Positions 1 to 9,312 of a stretch of 41,619 nt of DNA are shown one piece after another. A program made the position numbers and the translations under genes. The stretch lies in NCBI GenBank assembly GCA_000226015.1, contig JH155640.1:1512-43130 (forward strand). The letters are read 5' to 3'. Source of the stretch: Mnemiopsis leidyi (Eukaryota; Ctenophora; Tentaculata; Lobata; Bolinopsidae). Position 1 is the stretch's first letter; the number at the start of each line of letters is the position of its first letter. Below the pieces are notes generated by a model. The model was not told where the DNA came from and made no database searches. It was given only the letters and a program-made list of their open reading frames with translations.

Positions 1-397
1 TACCGTAAGCAAAGCTACGCCAAATGCTCAGATGTTTGGTAAATAGTTTAACATTGTGAATGCAGTTGTCGTGAAGTCGGGAGACTAATTTGAAATATAG
101 TTGTAAAGAAACAAACGATATAAACGAGCAATAATTGCAATACTAAAAGTAAAAGTAAAACATTGGCAGCAAACATGAAATCTATTTGAGATCAAAACGA
201 GAAATAGACTGTAGTCGTAGAATGCAACTGATATGGCTCATCCAACATGTAAGCAAGTAAGTTTATATAAATAAGCTACTAGGGGCGGAAGTTTATTCCC
301 GGGTCGCGCTGGCCAGCGTTATAATACGTAGTTGCAATTCCTGACCAATATTTAACTTTCAGAATCATCAAAAATAATATTTAATCGGGCTATAAGT
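1..397 (+). repeat. Left terminal inverted repeat of the 6.2-kb element
   Basis: Pairs with 5791-6199 on the opposite strand. Easily recognised anchor blocks are GCTGGCCAGCG near 309 (right copy near 5882), the CTTTCAGAATCATC block near 355, and GGGCTATAAG near 387. Similarity fades after about position 397. Confidence 0.9.
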
Positions 398-1078
398 ATA
401 ATCGTGTATTATAGACGAGATAATGAACGATCAGCGAATCATTGAGAGAGTGCTCTGTCACTTCGGGGAAGCGATATGAGGAAGTTCTTTAGCTAAAAAC
501 TATTGTAACAGTCTACCTGCATTGGTGGGCAAATTCAAGTTTTATTGCTTTTGAAAACGTTGTAGTTTTACAGTGAAAAATATTCCCTGTTTTAGACATG
601 TCTTAGTGTAACTGTTTTCTTAGAAATAAGAGTGCAGCGTAAGAACCACTTAGTAAGAACTAGTCTGAAATCAAAGTAGGTCTCTTTACAACTGTTATGT
701 GGTTCTTACCCGGTGTTTTAGCGGCATCTGGCGGAACTTGAGGTGGAGTGGAGTTTAGATGGTCACCAGATCTTGTTATGAAGAATTTGTTCCAGATGGG
801 TTACCATGGATCCGGTGGCTTGTCAACTTGATTGAGTACTCTATTAAGTGTGTAAGACTTGTCAGTCGGGTGATAAAGTTGCAGGTCACCCCTCGAGTAA
901 CCTGGCTGAAAGCTGGAGCTCAGATCACTTGGGGCACAGCATGCTACCAGCAGTATGTTTGTCAGCTAATGGGAGCAGCTTATGTCAGGTAAAGGAATTA
1001 CTTACTTTGTTACTTTGTAGAGTTTATCTGAAGAGCCGGAAAGGTCATCAGATGTTTGACCACAGGGGTGACGAGTAG

Positions 1079-1261
1079 TCAACCGGACAATGACAGTTTG
1101 GACAGCTGCAGCTGTAGCCGGCCACCGGAAGATTGTCCGGTAACAAGAGAAAAAAAGTTTGACCTTCTAATTTTAAACGAGTCAAAAGATTTAGCCGCCT
1201 TGACTTCTGTAGGTACCTTATTCCAGAGTAAGGGACCTTGAACTGCAAATAAATCCATCAT
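1079..1261 (-). pseudogene. Non-LTR retrotransposon fragment: C-terminal end of reverse transcriptase ORF
   Basis: The minus-strand reading frame contains FAVQGPLLWNKVPTEVK followed by AAKSFDSFK. This is the hallmark tail of CR1/L2/Jockey-type LINE ORF2 proteins (the F-x-V-x-G-P-x-LWN-x-(L/V)P motif, then a Ser-Phe-x-x-Phe-K block). Upstream the frame is broken by stops. The piece is a decayed passenger inside the long-TIR element. Confidence 0.7.
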
Positions 1262-1347
1262 TCAGTGTCTGGTTGCCTAAGGAGCTTGTCTTTGACAAAG
1301 AAGGGATGATGGCTACTGCACCGTGTCTCGTGGTTTCTTTAAAGTTA

Positions 1348-1470
1348 ATGTCGCAGCAGTTTAAGAGCGACTTCCTCTACGTGAGACGCGAGGTCTGTTT
1401 GTTTCCATCTGTCGGTACCGTTAGCAGACGGATTAAGGCTCCTAGCGTTCAGTAATAAGATTGGTGATTG
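1348..1470 (-). pseudogene. Non-LTR retrotransposon fragment: start of the endonuclease domain
   Basis: The minus-strand frame reads LLLNARSLNPSANGTDRWKQ and then a Leu-rich stretch before a stop. The N-(A/I)-RSL-x-P motif is typical of the first strand of the APE-type endonuclease of CR1-like LINEs. It lies about 85 bp upstream (in minus orientation) of the RT C-terminal fragment at 1079-1261, so several kilobases of ORF2 are missing between them: a collapsed, internally deleted copy. Confidence 0.5.
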
Positions 1471-1748
1471 TAAGGAAAGTGCGACTGATTAATTCTGGGA
1501 ACTCAGCTCCTAAAGGCATCCTTAAGGGATTACTGCAGGGGGGAGCTGGGATGCCGGACTCTGGGCGGGGGACTCTAGGTCGGGGCACTGTAGGTCGGCG
1601 GCTGCAAACAAGGGTGGACTCTAGGTCGGGAGATCCTTAAAAATCTTAATAGACATCTGGTCGCAGCCAACGCTGTCCTCAACGGCGACCCTCCACTTCT
1701 CCATCCTGCACCCTCTATCAACCTCTATCAACCCTCCCTCCTCCTCTC

Positions 1749-1952
1749 AACGATCCCTTCCTCCCCTACAGATACCTCCATCAAGATCATACTTCTAAAT
1801 CCCTCCTCAATGCCGGCTTCCCATACTCAAGAGATGTTAAACCTTTGACAGATGGGAGACAAGCTTGGAGGTGCGTCAAACGGAGCTGTAAGTGTCCTGG
1901 ACGAATCTACACCCTGAATGAAACCCCACACCCATCCTGCCGATGCAGCTGA
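1749..1952 (+). pseudogene. FLYWCH-like zinc-finger coding remnant
   Basis: An open frame of 67 codons plus stop lacks a good ATG. It contains PYRYLHQDHTSK, then DGRQAWRCVKRSCKCPGRIY, then a His/Cys tail (TPHPSCRCS). The Tyr pair, the W-x-C, the following C-x-C and the basic residue after them match the FLYWCH zinc-finger pattern, a DNA-binding module found in MULE transposases and host proteins derived from them. The final His pair is atypical. No transposase catalytic domain follows. It may be what is left of the element's own transposase or a captured host exon. Confidence 0.4.
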
Positions 1953-4900
1953 TTCCAACGCAAAGAGATAGCTTCCACCACAACTACCTGCAACCACCGG
2001 ATCTACTGTGCTGTGACTGAACCCCTCCCTTCAGAGACTCTCTCCCTTCTCTCTCAGAACACACCTTAAAGAAGTCAGCTCAACGGGCCAGAAGGGAAAC
2101 TCAACCCACGCCCCCGTGCTCCCCTCCCCCTGCAGACCAAGATTCCCGCGCAGTACCGCTTAATTTACTAGGTTCAAAATAAGAGTAATCTAAGTTTCTT
2201 TGCCGAAGGTAAAAACGAAGATTTTACCTGCCTGTAGATTTGTAGAAGGCAATATGATTGATAGAATAAATAGCCTTCCGAGTTTGAGATATCGTATGTC
2301 GTATGCTGCATAGTTTTCAGCATAGCAAACGCTAGCTTTCCCTAAAGGATAAAGGACTCTAAATGCATGACCAACCAGTGACTGCCAGGCGTCCACGTGA
2401 CAATCCCGTCCTCCTATTGGAGTCCTGGCTCGATCACGCGTTGCCAGGGCGACCCTATCATTGGTCGAAATTTACGTCACATGATCGAACGTTCCTGCCA
2501 ATTTCCAGGTTTTCGTAACGCGCGTTCATCGAGAACACATTCGCTATCATAGAGGCTGTTTTGGGCGTTGTGCACCTACTCGTGGCATCGTACTTTTCTT
2601 GGGTAAGTTCTTGTTTACTGTTCTCTCCATGCTCTAACTTTTATACATTGTATTTTAGCACAATGGTTATAGATTGCTAGAAAAATCATTATACAGTATT
2701 AGTCTGAGCGGAATCATGGCTTCATCTTCATTAGTTGCGGATTACCCTATACCCTGAGGCCCACCTGTAATATGTCCTATGATATCACATTTCTTGTGGT
2801 AATCAACAAGTAGTTTTCTTAGAGCAGGGGACTAATGCTAGAACGATGGGGATTGCATAATTTTCAGTATTAGTAATACTAAAAGAAAGCTGGCTCGGTC
2901 TCGTACGATTATCACTTGCAGTCACATTTAGCTTTCAAAAAGATCTCCGACTGTGAACTGATGGTACAAACTTTGTGATTCTAAGTTTATTTAAAATTGG
3001 TAAATATTTGTGCAGTTTCAACAGAATTTTCCATACCTGTACCCGATTTTGAACGCATAGTAGTCGTGTTTTCTGTTGTTTCGACAGTTTGTCATCCTTT
3101 GAAAAACATTAAGATCTTTTAGATTTACAACTATTTCAGAGTCCGCTCAAATTTTTATTTGTAATTGGACACCGAATCTTTTTTGTGTGTGACAGCACCA
3201 GATGGCCAAGGAACAACTCAAGATTATTTTAAGCTTATATAAAGAAGATCTGAATCAGTTGGTAACATAGAAAGATAGACCTTACCGGTCTCATAGATCT
3301 TTTAGGCATTTTACTTTCATTAAATGCTTTGAGATTTCTTGATCTTCACCACTTTAATTTTATCTCCCTGGCCCTGGACTACTTTTGTATACCGTTGTAG
3401 AAAAAAAATTGAACCAGTATTAGCCGAGTAAGAAGGTAAAGTTCGTTATCAAAACTACATGCACCTCGTGTCACGTAAGTATGATATTGCTTGTTGCATG
3501 ATCATGTTGTTGGTGCACTGGTTTTCTTTTCTTACCTGAATCTCTAACTCTGTGGACCTGGTTACCAATTTTCATGACCAGATTTTAAAAACCCTAAACT
3601 CACGTTACTAATTATAAGCTTCCGTTTTTGATATAAACACGGCGGGTTGAAATAATACCCAGTCTGATCACCAAACACGTCGTAAATCTTCATAAAATCT
3701 TATAAAGTCATAAAATCTTTATATCTGTTGTCATAGGCAACTGTAAAATCGCAGAATGGCGATAGAACTCCAAAAAATGAGTTGCAGTGCCACGCTCATG
3801 CAATGTGAATAATGCAAATTTTGTGCTCTTAGACTTCTACTCCACAACGGCTTAGATGTACTGCATATTAGGACGTTGAGTAATAGTATGTAGGGAATTC
3901 TTGTACTGGCAACTGCTGCCTGTACATAACTCTTGTGGCTTCACAAAGCCAACTATAGTTCACGCGGTTTGCTACAGTGATATTTCCGTTGTCTAGCTGG
4001 CAAGTCATCAGCACCTGTTTTGTTGGATATACTGCAGAGTAAGTATGAAATACATTCCCTGAATCATAGTCATACATGTATCATAATTCACTTTCTGTCG
4101 TTCTGATTTTGTTACTTGATACTTCAAATATATTGTAGTCCATCATAAACACTAAGCCATTTCTTGTTTTAACTTGTTTTAAACTTCCAGCTTTTTTGGG
4201 TGTCACCGTCTAGGGGAAACAGAGGAATAAGGTTACAAACGATTTTAATAAAATCTTTAACCAATTTGAATCTATTAACAGTCTGTGCACTTGGGTCTTG
4301 GATCCACCATTCATTCATTTGATCTAGACTTCCTAGCAAGTTAAGTTCATCAAACTTCCATTTATAAATAGAAAAGAAAATCTTTTTATTAAGCGAGAAA
4401 TTTGACACTACTAGTTATACTAGCAGTAGCTGTTAGTTAACGTATTTAAACAGTTAGAGCAGAATACCATGTTAGCATTCCGTCAAATCAGCATTCAACA
4501 ATCAGTGTGAGTCTTCTGACTATGATTCAGAGAGAACTCAGTTCATGAAGATGCAATTAATTCATCCCAAATTGGGGTTCAGTCATTTAACATACATATA
4601 AAACCCTACTGGGCTAACTTTCAAACACTGGTTGACTGCGAAGTCTGATCGATAAATTATCGTTCTTGAATCATGCGGCCCTGTGAGAGCCGCAGCCCAG
4701 GGAGCCAGTTACTCAGTTAGATTTACAAATCAGACGATATCTTTCTACCGCCGCGTTCCATTTTACAAATGAGCCGCCATTCATCTTAATTTTACTGGTC
4801 GAGCCCATAGATGGGCTCCCATTATTCGTGCATAATGAACCATACTCCTATGTTTGACATAAATTGCAAATTGTGGAATATAATGGCATTTCATTTGGAA

Positions 4901-5334
4901 GATTGCATGACAAAGTTACGTCCCTTGACAAGGTTCCTCCAGCAAAGGACCCTGACAATGAATGATTCAACACTGATTGACCCAGGTCACATGAGATGTA
5001 TCCTTTGAGCCACGTGATTTGTCTCTCCCAGTCATTTTCGAGGAGAATTGCAGATTGGCAATTATATTTGTAGGGGAGTAGCTCCTGCCAAGATGATTGC
5101 CCCAGGAGCATGCGAACTTCACTTTTCCTGCCCAATATTCTATTCATTGGGGGCTGAGGGTGAGAGTTCATTACGGAGAGACAACTGACTTGTGTTAAGA
5201 AGGACGGTGGAAAATGGCGGGATTTTTTGTTCTACCTGATTACATGCTAAAAGTGGTTTCATATAATGAATCACAAAGGGCAGTCGGTGAATTATTTCCA
5301 TCTATGAATATTTATCATTATTTTATTCTCTATT
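1953..5334. other. Interior of the long-TIR element, no recognisable gene
   Basis: Several minus-strand frames of 65-107 codons (3868-4077, 4169-4408, 4848-5171) have a coding-like composition, but I recognise no domain and could not link them with convincing splice sites. A short perfect palindrome, GAGCCCATAGATGGGCTC, lies at about 4801-4818. C-rich and polypyrimidine-rich DNA is confined to about 1690-2130. Confidence 0.4.
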
Positions 5335-5791
5335 GGGGTCGTTCACATATGACGTCAGCCCCCCTCCGTCATCATTCATCATCATGACAAAACCCCCCCT
5401 AAATGTCAGAGGTAAATTACCATAATGACATCATCACAGTCAGAACTCCCCCCCCCCCTACTTCATGTCAGAAAAACTTGATTTTTGGCCTTTTAATTTG
5501 CAGTCATTTTTGAAATTTTTCATACTATGTCAGTGAAAACACAGTATTTCACCAGATTTCTGAATCAGAAATTTTACTTTTTACTTGAAAATGCTCCTCC
5601 TGATTTTGTAAAATTCTGATGAAAATTTTTAAAAGAAATCAAAAATTTTCAAAAAAAAGTACTATAAATCCTAAAAATTTTTGATGACATCATCATTGGC
5701 CAAACCCCCCCTCCCCCCTCGTCATCAATCATCATCATTTGGAAACCCCCTCTCCCCCCCCTAGGCGATGACGTCATATGTGAACGACCCC
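5335..5791. mobile_element. MITE, family 1 (GGGGTCGTTCACATA termini), 457 bp
   Basis: A 23-bp sequence beginning GGGGTCGTTCACATATGACG is repeated perfectly in inverted orientation at 5769-5791. Sub-terminal C-rich tracts and CATCATCAT blocks are also mirrored. There is no ORF. It sits immediately inside the right TIR of the larger element, so it inserted later or was co-mobilised. Shorter relatives lie at 23710-23783 and about 30030-30062. Confidence 0.85.
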
Positions 5792-6199
5792 TTATAGCCC
5801 TATAACATATTTCGCCATAGATTATTTTTGATGATTCTGAAAGAGAAATTTTGGTCAGGAATTGTAACTACTTATTATAACGCTGGCCAGCGCGACCGGG
5901 GAATAAACTTACGCCCCTAATTAGCTTATTTGTAATTGTATAAACTTACTTCCTTACATGTTGGATGAGCCATATCAGTTGCCTTCTACAGTCTATTTCT
6001 TGTTTTGATCTCAAATAGATTTCATGTTTGCTGCCAATGTTTTACTTTTACTTTTAGTATTGCAATTATTGCTCGTTTATATCGTTTGTTTCTTTACAAC
6101 TATATTTCAAATTAGTCTCCCGACTTCACGACAACTGCATTCACAATGTTAAACTATTTACCAAACATCTGAGCATTTGGCGTAGCTTTGCTTACGGTA
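5791..6199 (-). repeat. Right terminal inverted repeat of the 6.2-kb element
   Basis: Reverse-complement partner of 1-397. It is slightly diverged by point changes and small indels. It ends at GCTTACGGTA, after which the sequence ATCACTATCC is presumably host DNA. Confidence 0.9.
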
Positions 6200-6771
6200 A
6201 TCACTATCCTCTGCCCTCCCTAAAAGAACTGAAATATAAAAGTTAACCAGCTTCGTTGAACTCAACACTGCATATGGTCTATCTGCTATTAATATCATTA
6301 TCCCCGGTTAAGTCGCATGAGATGAAGATATAACTGACCAATTATAGCATTATCTAGGTCAAATATATAGAAAACTGTGCCGCTACGCTAACCAACGTCA
6401 GGTTTGCGTTATCGCGTGGTCCTAACGATCCACGGACAAGCTCGTAGTAAAACGAAGCATATGCATGTGCTCATGTGGCACTGCCGATCTAGACTTGGTG
6501 ATGTATTAACTCTCCTAGAGAACTAGTTTCCGCCTGGCGACAAGCTCATTCCTAGTGTAGTTGGAAATTTTTCTGGGCCATCGGCAATAAAGCTCAAAGT
6601 TTGCTTTTTGGTGTGTTGACTCTGTTCTAGAGATCCGGCATACATAGTGGTTTCAGCAGGATAAACTTAAAGCAGGATAAACTTAAAGCATTTAAGTCGA
6701 ACTTTCGCAACAGAAGCTGCGTTTTGCGGTGAGAACACACAAGTGCACGCTCTTTAGGACTAACCATCAAG
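6200..6771. promoter_or_regulatory. Upstream region of the EF-hand gene
   Basis: This is non-coding DNA between the transposon tip and the EF-hand start codon. A perfect tandem duplication of the 16-base AGCAGGATAAACTTAA lies at about 6655-6687. CTCTTTAG ending at 6757 resembles a splice acceptor, 14 bases before the ATG. No clear TATA box was identified. Confidence 0.35.
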
Positions 6772-7281
6772 ATGTCAGAACAGACATTAACCACTACATA
6801 CCGTGGTGTGTCTGCGATGGAGTATTTGGGGATCAAAGTTACTCTCAGTTGTGAGGAGGAGAACGAAATAAAGGGCTTCTTCATGAGGTACGACACGGAC
6901 GAAAACGGGATGTTGGATCTGGACGAACTTCAGAAACTTTTCGCAAGTTTCAACGTGGTGGCTCTGCAGGAGGACATCAAGGCGTTCTTCGACCGTGTGG
7001 ACACTGACCATGATGGTACTGTGGACTACGACGAGCTCATGACTTACATTGAGGAGATTCTGGCAGAGAAATATACAAACGAGGATCTGATCAGTGCGTT
7101 TAACTTGATCGACGAGGATGGGAGTGGCGAGGTGTCCCACGAAGAGGTCGCTTTGGCGATGGCTAAAGCTGATGTTGGCATTCCCCATCACGAAATTATG
7201 TATCTTTTGGAAGAAGCCGATCTCAATAGGGATGGCAGAATATCTTTTTCGGAGTTTCGTAGTCTACTTTTTGGTCTTTGA
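6772..7281 (+). CDS. Four-EF-hand calcium-binding protein (calmodulin-like), 169 aa, intronless
   Basis: A Ca2+ sensor of the calmodulin/troponin C superfamily. Four canonical 12-residue EF-hand loops are visible: residues 41-52 (DTDENGMLDLDE), 77-88 (DTDHDGTVDYDE), 114-125 (DEDGSGEVSHEE) and 150-161 (DLNRDGRISFSE). Each has Asp at position 1, Gly at position 6 and Glu at position 12, so all four should bind Ca2+. The N-terminal extension of about 25 residues and the length of 169 (calmodulin is about 149) argue against calmodulin itself. A caltractin-like, calcium-dependent effector or testis-type EF-hand protein is possible. There is no signal peptide or membrane segment. The ATG at 6772 is the first in frame. 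The gene has no introns, unlike IFT80 nearby. A decayed copy of its last ~95 bases lies at 8941-9050. Confidence 0.88.
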   Translation: MSEQTLTTTYRGVSAMEYLGIKVTLSCEEENEIKGFFMRYDTDENGMLDLDELQKLFASFNVVALQEDIKAFFDRVDTDHDGTVDYDELMTYIEEILAEKYTNEDLISAFNLIDEDGSGEVSHEEVALAMAKADVGIPHHEIMYLLEEADLNRDGRISFSEFRSLLFGL

Positions 7282-8940
7282 GACATTGCATATAATATAG
7301 CCGGACTTGATTTTTAAGTTTACGTGCCTGATTTTCAAAAGATTTTAATCACAAAATCAGTGACTCGAACGTAGTTGAAGTAGCAGTGCGACGCCGCAGT
7401 TAATTAGCGCTATTTAAATTTTGATGCTCCCAAAAGTTGAATTTGACTTTTTTGTGCTTTAAGTTAGACTTCCAGTAAACTTGTAAATTTTCTGAGTTTA
7501 TTTTATTTTCACCAAACGTCGACGTATCTTCATTTTTAAGTTCTCAAAGGCATTCATTCTTAAAATTAAAAATTAACTACTAAAGCTTCAAGACTTTAAG
7601 TTCTCATAACTTGATATTCATAATTAATTTGTTATTTCAAATGCAGCACTATAAATATTTCAACTATTATTTTATCTCAAAAAGCCCTTTAGTTTTACCA
7701 GTGATGTGAATAATGGTGGTATCTCATTTTTGAAATAAGATTTACTTTTAGTTAAAGTTTAACTCTGATGTTCGAGGATTCTGAAATTGTATGGATCTAA
7801 TAGTTAGCTAGCTACTGATAGAAATTTTGTAGTTTGTTTGTCAGACTGTGTAGTTTGTTTGTCAAAATTAAAAGAAGGTGATTATCTACGGATTGTTAAA
7901 CTTAATTGATCTTTTGATAAAATATTAATGTGAATTCGTAAGCTTTATTTAGAAAATCAAATTAATAACTATCAAAAATATAATGATAAAATACATTCCA
8001 CTTTAGCATAATCTAGCCATAAGTAAACTATATTTGAACTCAAAATTTCCGGTGCGGAAGCCAGGAGCAGTAATCGGGTGTTACTGTTTACCCACGATCA
8101 GTACTTATATGCGAAGTAAAATTAGCATTATAAGTATCCCTAGAAACATCCAACTTTTTACTTCTATAGCTCTAGCTACCAATCCTACTATTGTTAAACG
8201 CATCACCACCAAACCCTGTATAGAATCCTGAACACTAAGGAAACTCCGACAAATCCTACATGCAAAATTTTAACCTAGATCGAGATCACCTTAACTCATC
8301 GGACAACCCGAGATCCATAAATAACCTGGTCCACCCCTCCTCCCTGTAAACTGCTCCTACAACACTCAATCTTACAGCTACAAGTGAAAGCCCTACAGCC
8401 CTACACTAACACAACGTTTTGGCTTCATAACAGGATTGAACAAAAATATCTCAAGCTCAAGCCCATGAGACATATCCCCTTTCGACTCTAAAAGATTCCT
8501 TTGACTTTGAGTTTAAACAGGGACCTTACCTCGGGCTCGACGTGCAATCTTTCTACAGCTGTTATGCGGCATGAACTTTCCAACCTACCCAGATCCAGAC
8601 CCTGTACTAACATAAATCCTCTTATTGTGCTTTCTACCTGGACAACGCCTACATCCTGGACAACTCCTACATCCTTCTCCTACCGCGTATTCAATGGATT
8701 CTTTTACTCACAAGGCCTAAAAAAAGGCCTTTTTTTATGTGGATTCTCTTTATAGACTGGTAGTGGTAGAGGTTTGTGGTTTCGACCTTATAGCACCATC
8801 CTCATTCTCATTTCTCAATCCTTATCCTTTCTTCTGCTTTCAGTTCGTAGACAAAAACCTTGGACTTGAAGCTCTTAGAGACAGATTTAAATTTTAATGC
8901 CAAATTCTTCTTCAACTCCCTCCCACCGACGACCTGATCG
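7282..8940. other. Intergenic, AT-rich, no gene recognised
   Basis: Downstream of the EF-hand stop the DNA is AT-rich with no convincing frame. A 12-bp TAGTTTGTTTGT motif is duplicated at about 7831-7864. A short hairpin with AAGGCC arms, AAGGCCTAAAAAAAGGCCTT, lies at about 8713-8732 and is followed by a T run. The 65- and 84-codon frames at 8034 and 8501 show no known domain and I do not call them genes. Confidence 0.4.
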
Positions 8941-9050
8941 TATTGTTATTTACTCAAAGAGGCCGACCTCAATATAGGGACGGCAAAGTATATAGTTTTC
9001 GGAGTTCCGCAATCTACTTTTTATTCTTTATTTCTTTGAGACATTGCATA
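8941..9050 (+). pseudogene. Decayed duplicate of the 3' end of the EF-hand gene
   Basis: This aligns by eye with 7195-7291. Shared blocks include GCCGA(T/C)CTCAATA, GG(A/G)(T/C)GGCA(A/G)A, TTTTCGGAGTT, AGTCTACTTTTT (AATCTACTTTTT here) and, spanning the stop codon and beyond, CTTTGAGACATTGCATA. Small insertions and substitutions destroy the frame. The homology ends exactly where the family 2 MITE begins. Because it extends into the 3' untranslated sequence, it derives from DNA or an unspliced transcript of the neighbouring gene. Confidence 0.75.
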
Positions 9051-9312
9051 TGGTCGTTGACGACCTGCCCCAGAACATCGTGCTAATTCAGAATTTTGTG
9101 TCCCAGAGAATAGAGATTTTGCCCAAGTGCTTCAGAATTTTGTGTCCCAGAGATTTGCCAAAGTGACGTCCAGCTCAACTATACAAACAATTTCGTTAGG
9201 GTTACTGTTAGGATTACCGTTACTGGTAGTGGTAGGGTTAGGTTCGCTGTGGTAAAATCTGCGGAGTTGAGTGTTCTGGAGCACGATGTCCTGTAGCAGG
9301 ACGACGGGAATC
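9050..9312. mobile_element. MITE, family 2, copy A (degenerate, about 260 bp)
   Basis: The left end (ATGGTCGTTGACGACCTGCC, then CCAGAACATCGTG) and right end (GAGCACGATGTCC, then GCAGGACGACGGGAATC) are imperfect inverted repeats of each other. They match the ends of copy B at 16346-16534. The centre holds degenerate TTAGGG-like motifs (GTTAGGGTTACTGTTAGG). An internal stretch with CAGAATTTTGTGTCCCAGAG is duplicated. There is no ORF. Confidence 0.75.

Larger units (their letters stand above)
1..6199. mobile_element. Long-TIR DNA transposon, about 6.2 kb, apparently non-autonomous (MULE-like?)
   Basis: The first ~397 bases recur in inverted orientation at about 5791-6199, with only scattered mismatches and small indels. 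The outermost bases are TACCGTAAGC at the left and GCTTACGGTA at the right. The window begins exactly at the left tip, so the left flank and target-site duplication cannot be seen. Inside there is no intact transposase: I see a FLYWCH-like zinc-finger remnant (1749-1952), a collapsed LINE fragment (1079-1470, minus) and a later MITE (5335-5791) inserted at the inner edge of the right repeat. Very long TIRs and FLYWCH domains are both known from MULE (Mutator-like) elements, hence the tentative class. The high TIR identity suggests fairly recent movement. The MULE assignment is inference; the long inverted repeat is seen directly. Confidence 0.8.
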
